A stretch of DNA of 23,358 bases from DASXSB01 sp036506275 (GTDB lineage: Bacteria; Methylomirabilota; Methylomirabilia; Rokubacteriales; CSP1-6): the NCBI GenBank assembly GCA_036506275.1, contig DASXSB010000016.1:1-23358 (forward strand), written 5' to 3'. Each line of letters starts with the position of its first letter. Within the stretch, counting starts at the first letter, position 1. Below the pieces are notes generated by a model. The model made no database searches. It saw nothing but the letters and a program-made list of their open reading frames with translations, and was not told where the DNA came from. Position numbers and translations under genes: made by a program. Shown piece by piece: positions 22,129 to 23,358 of the stretch.

Positions 22129-22812
22129 TCAGTCGCCGATGAGCTCGGCGACCACGCGCGCGACGAGCAGGTTCGCGATGACCACCGGCACTCCTAACGC
22201 CGCCGCCAGCCCCTCCCGGACCGATCGCCGGAACCCCATGCAATCGCCGAGGACGAAGCCGACGCCCGCCTCCCGAAGCGTGTGGGTGATCCCGGCCACG
22301 TCGTGATCGGAGACGTCGCCGTGGTACGGCGATAACGCCAGGACGACCGGATCGAACCCGTACGCCGTCCAGCGCGCCCGCGTCTGCTCGATGTGGCGCT
22401 CGGAGGGCGTGAGGATTCCGAGACGACCCCGGAACGCCACCCCTCGCAGCACGCCGTGCAGCACGCGATCGGGCTCCACGAGCGGCCGCGTCGCGCGCAG
22501 GCCCGCGAATGTTCCCGTGCAGAGCACGACCGTGAGGGCGGCCCCGTCGCGCTCGACGGCATCGATGCGCGCCTGCACGAGCGGCGTCACCCGCTCCTTC
22601 CCGAGAAACACGGACGAGCCGTCGGCCAGCCGCGTGACCAGCACCTCGTCGCGGGGCCGCGGGGCGAGGGCGGCGATGGCGGATCCGTCGAGGCCATCGA
22701 GGGCGCCGCGCTCCACGATTTCCGCGCGGGGACCGATGAGATCGGCCATCTCCGGGACCACGTCCACGCGGGGCGCCTGCCCGATCGTCACCATGCCGAT
22801 GCGTGTCTTCAC
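22129..22812 (-). CDS. AroM family protein
   Basis: 227-residue member of the AroM family (PF07302). The conserved start KTRIGMVTIGQAPRVDV is intact. E. coli aroM lies in the aroL region and has no established activity. The family shares the fold class of Asp/Glu/hydantoin racemases. Two cysteines lie in equivalent-looking loops, Cys98 in VLCTGTF and Cys191 in GDCMGF, as in two-base racemases. The neighbourhood (hydantoinase, DUF917) suggests a racemase or isomerase role, which is my inference. The start is GTG at 22812, overlapping an upstream 18-codon micro-ORF by GTGA. A GGGAG lies 9 nt upstream. Its stop is only 4 nt from the hydantoinase stop, the genes being convergent. Confidence 0.92.
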   Translation of the reverse strand: MKTRIGMVTIGQAPRVDVVPEMADLIGPRAEIVERGALDGLDGSAIAALAPRPRDEVLVTRLADGSSVFLGKERVTPLVQARIDAVERDGAALTVVLCTGTFAGLRATRPLVEPDRVLHGVLRGVAFRGRLGILTPSERHIEQTRARWTAYGFDPVVLALSPYHGDVSDHDVAGITHTLREAGVGFVLGDCMGFRRSVREGLAAALGVPVVIANLLVARVVAELIGD

Positions 22813-22865
22813 TTCGCGGGACTCCCGTACAGGACCGGGAAGAGCTTCTCGCAGAATTCGTCCAT
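22809..22865 (-). CDS. 18-codon micro-ORF coupled to aroM
   Basis: ATG at 22865 with GAGGAG 6 nt upstream (22872-22877), a stronger ribosome-binding site than that of aroM itself. It encodes MDEFCEKLFPVLYGSPAK and ends in TGA overlapping the aroM GTG by 4 nt, the same GTGA arrangement that joins lipA/nuoA, nuoD/nuoE and dppB/dppC in this window. It could be a coupling leader that delivers ribosomes to aroM, a small protein, or the remnant of a lost gene. No family is recognised, and the peptide has no run of aromatic codons that would mark an attenuator. Confidence 0.4.
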   Translation of the reverse strand: MDEFCEKLFPVLYGSPAK

Positions 22866-22949
22866 GACGATCTCCTCAGCTCGATCCTAAGGGCCGTCAG
22901 GATACCGCGAAAGACGCGATGGCGCGCACCGGCGAACCCGGGGGGAAGG

Positions 22950-23358
22950 TCAGCCCGTTCCGGACGCGAGGTTCACGCCGGCCGTGGGCGCTGGCGACGC
23001 CGGTGGCGGTCCCGCCGGCGGTCCCACGATCACGAGCAGTCGCATGGCGGCGAGGGCGCGGATGACCGGCCACGACGGGTCGAACTCCGTGCGGCGGACA
23101 CTGAACTTCGGCGAGCGCGGATGCGCGTGATGATTGTTGTGCAAGCCCTCGCCCCCCGTCATCCACGCGAGGACCCGCGAGTTGTACGCGGTGTTCTCGA
23201 AGTTCTGACGACCCCACCAGTGACCGAGCGAGTTGATGAGCGGCGCGAGGACGAAAACATAGAGGACGGCGTGCGTCAGCCCGGCGACGATACCGGCCCG
23301 GAGCCCAATGACGACACACAGAAGGCCGAGGCCGAGGCCGAGGCCCGCCAGACCGCGC
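22950..23358 (-). CDS. Fatty acyl desaturase (delta-9 type), N-terminal part outside window
   Basis: C-terminal 135 or so residues of a membrane di-iron desaturase that introduces a double bond into saturated acyl chains, usually acyl-CoA. Seen: a transmembrane stretch (GLRAGIVAGLTHAVLYVFVLAP), the NSLGHWWG segment whose His is a metal ligand in stearoyl-CoA desaturases, and the third histidine box in GEGLHNNHHAHP (HxxHH). The first two His boxes lie beyond the right edge. The C-terminal tail of about 25 residues is Pro/Ala-rich and family-atypical. The gene is on the same strand as aroM, 85 nt upstream of the micro-ORF. Its relation to the catabolic module is unclear; it may be an unrelated lipid gene. 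Confidence 0.9.
   Translation of the reverse strand, partial: RGLAGLGLGLGLLCVVIGLRAGIVAGLTHAVLYVFVLAPLINSLGHWWGRQNFENTAYNSRVLAWMTGGEGLHNNHHAHPRSPKFSVRRTEFDPSWPVIRALAAMRLLVIVGPPAGPPPASPAPTAGVNLASGTG
23324..23345. repeat. Hexanucleotide tandem repeat, 3.7 copies
   Basis: The unit GGCCGA repeats from 23324 to 23345 inside the desaturase reading frame. On the coding strand it gives alternating Gly-Leu residues in a transmembrane segment, so copy-number change by six would keep frame. Confidence 0.6.

Overview
The window is a strongly GC-rich bacterial chromosomal segment with tightly packed, mostly minus-strand genes, frequent GTG/TTG starts and start/stop overlaps. No tRNA, rRNA, CRISPR array, transposase or phage gene is visible. 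The gene set (bacterial complex I, a pyruvate dehydrogenase of the separate E1-alpha/E1-beta type, DUF917/hydantoinase/AroM proteins, peptide-type ABC transporter genes, a Tat-exported SMP-30 lactonase) would fit an uncultivated soil or sediment lineage such as Rokubacteria/Methylomirabilota or a deep proteobacterial relative. That placement is an inference; no taxonomic marker gene is present.

Region 1 (1-13912, all minus, read right to left) is one near-continuous unit: lipA, nuoA-B-C-D-E-F-G-H-I-J-K, pdhA (E1-alpha), pdhB (E1-beta), pdhC (E2) and lpd (E3, cut by the left edge). Neighbouring genes overlap or lie within 24 nt of each other, except for 70 nt between nuoK and pdhA. LipA makes the lipoyl group that E2 needs, the PDH complex turns pyruvate into acetyl-CoA plus NADH, and complex I oxidises NADH. 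The membrane antiporter genes nuoL, nuoM and nuoN do not follow nuoK.

Region 2 (14057-15649, minus) holds a small Ser/Pro/Thr-rich lipoprotein and a Tat-exported SMP-30/gluconolactonase-family protein. The latter has a good Shine-Dalgarno and a recognisable promoter.

Region 3 (15846-22865) looks like a substrate-specific uptake and catabolism module. A minus-strand operon of substrate-binding protein, DppB-like and DppC-like permeases is divergent from a plus-strand pair, DUF917 protein and a short hydantoinase A/oxoprolinase-like protein. That pair converges, with a 4-nt gap, on an AroM-family gene preceded by an overlapping 18-codon micro-ORF. The transporter ATPases and a hydantoinase B subunit are absent. 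This is the most interesting part of the window: a plausible, poorly described system for a hydantoin-like cyclic amide.

Region 4 (22950-23358, minus) is the C-terminal part of a fatty acyl desaturase cut by the right edge. No gene-free stretch exceeds 300 nt. The longest, 15593-15845, holds the SMP-30 ribosome-binding site and promoter, and nothing else I can recognise.
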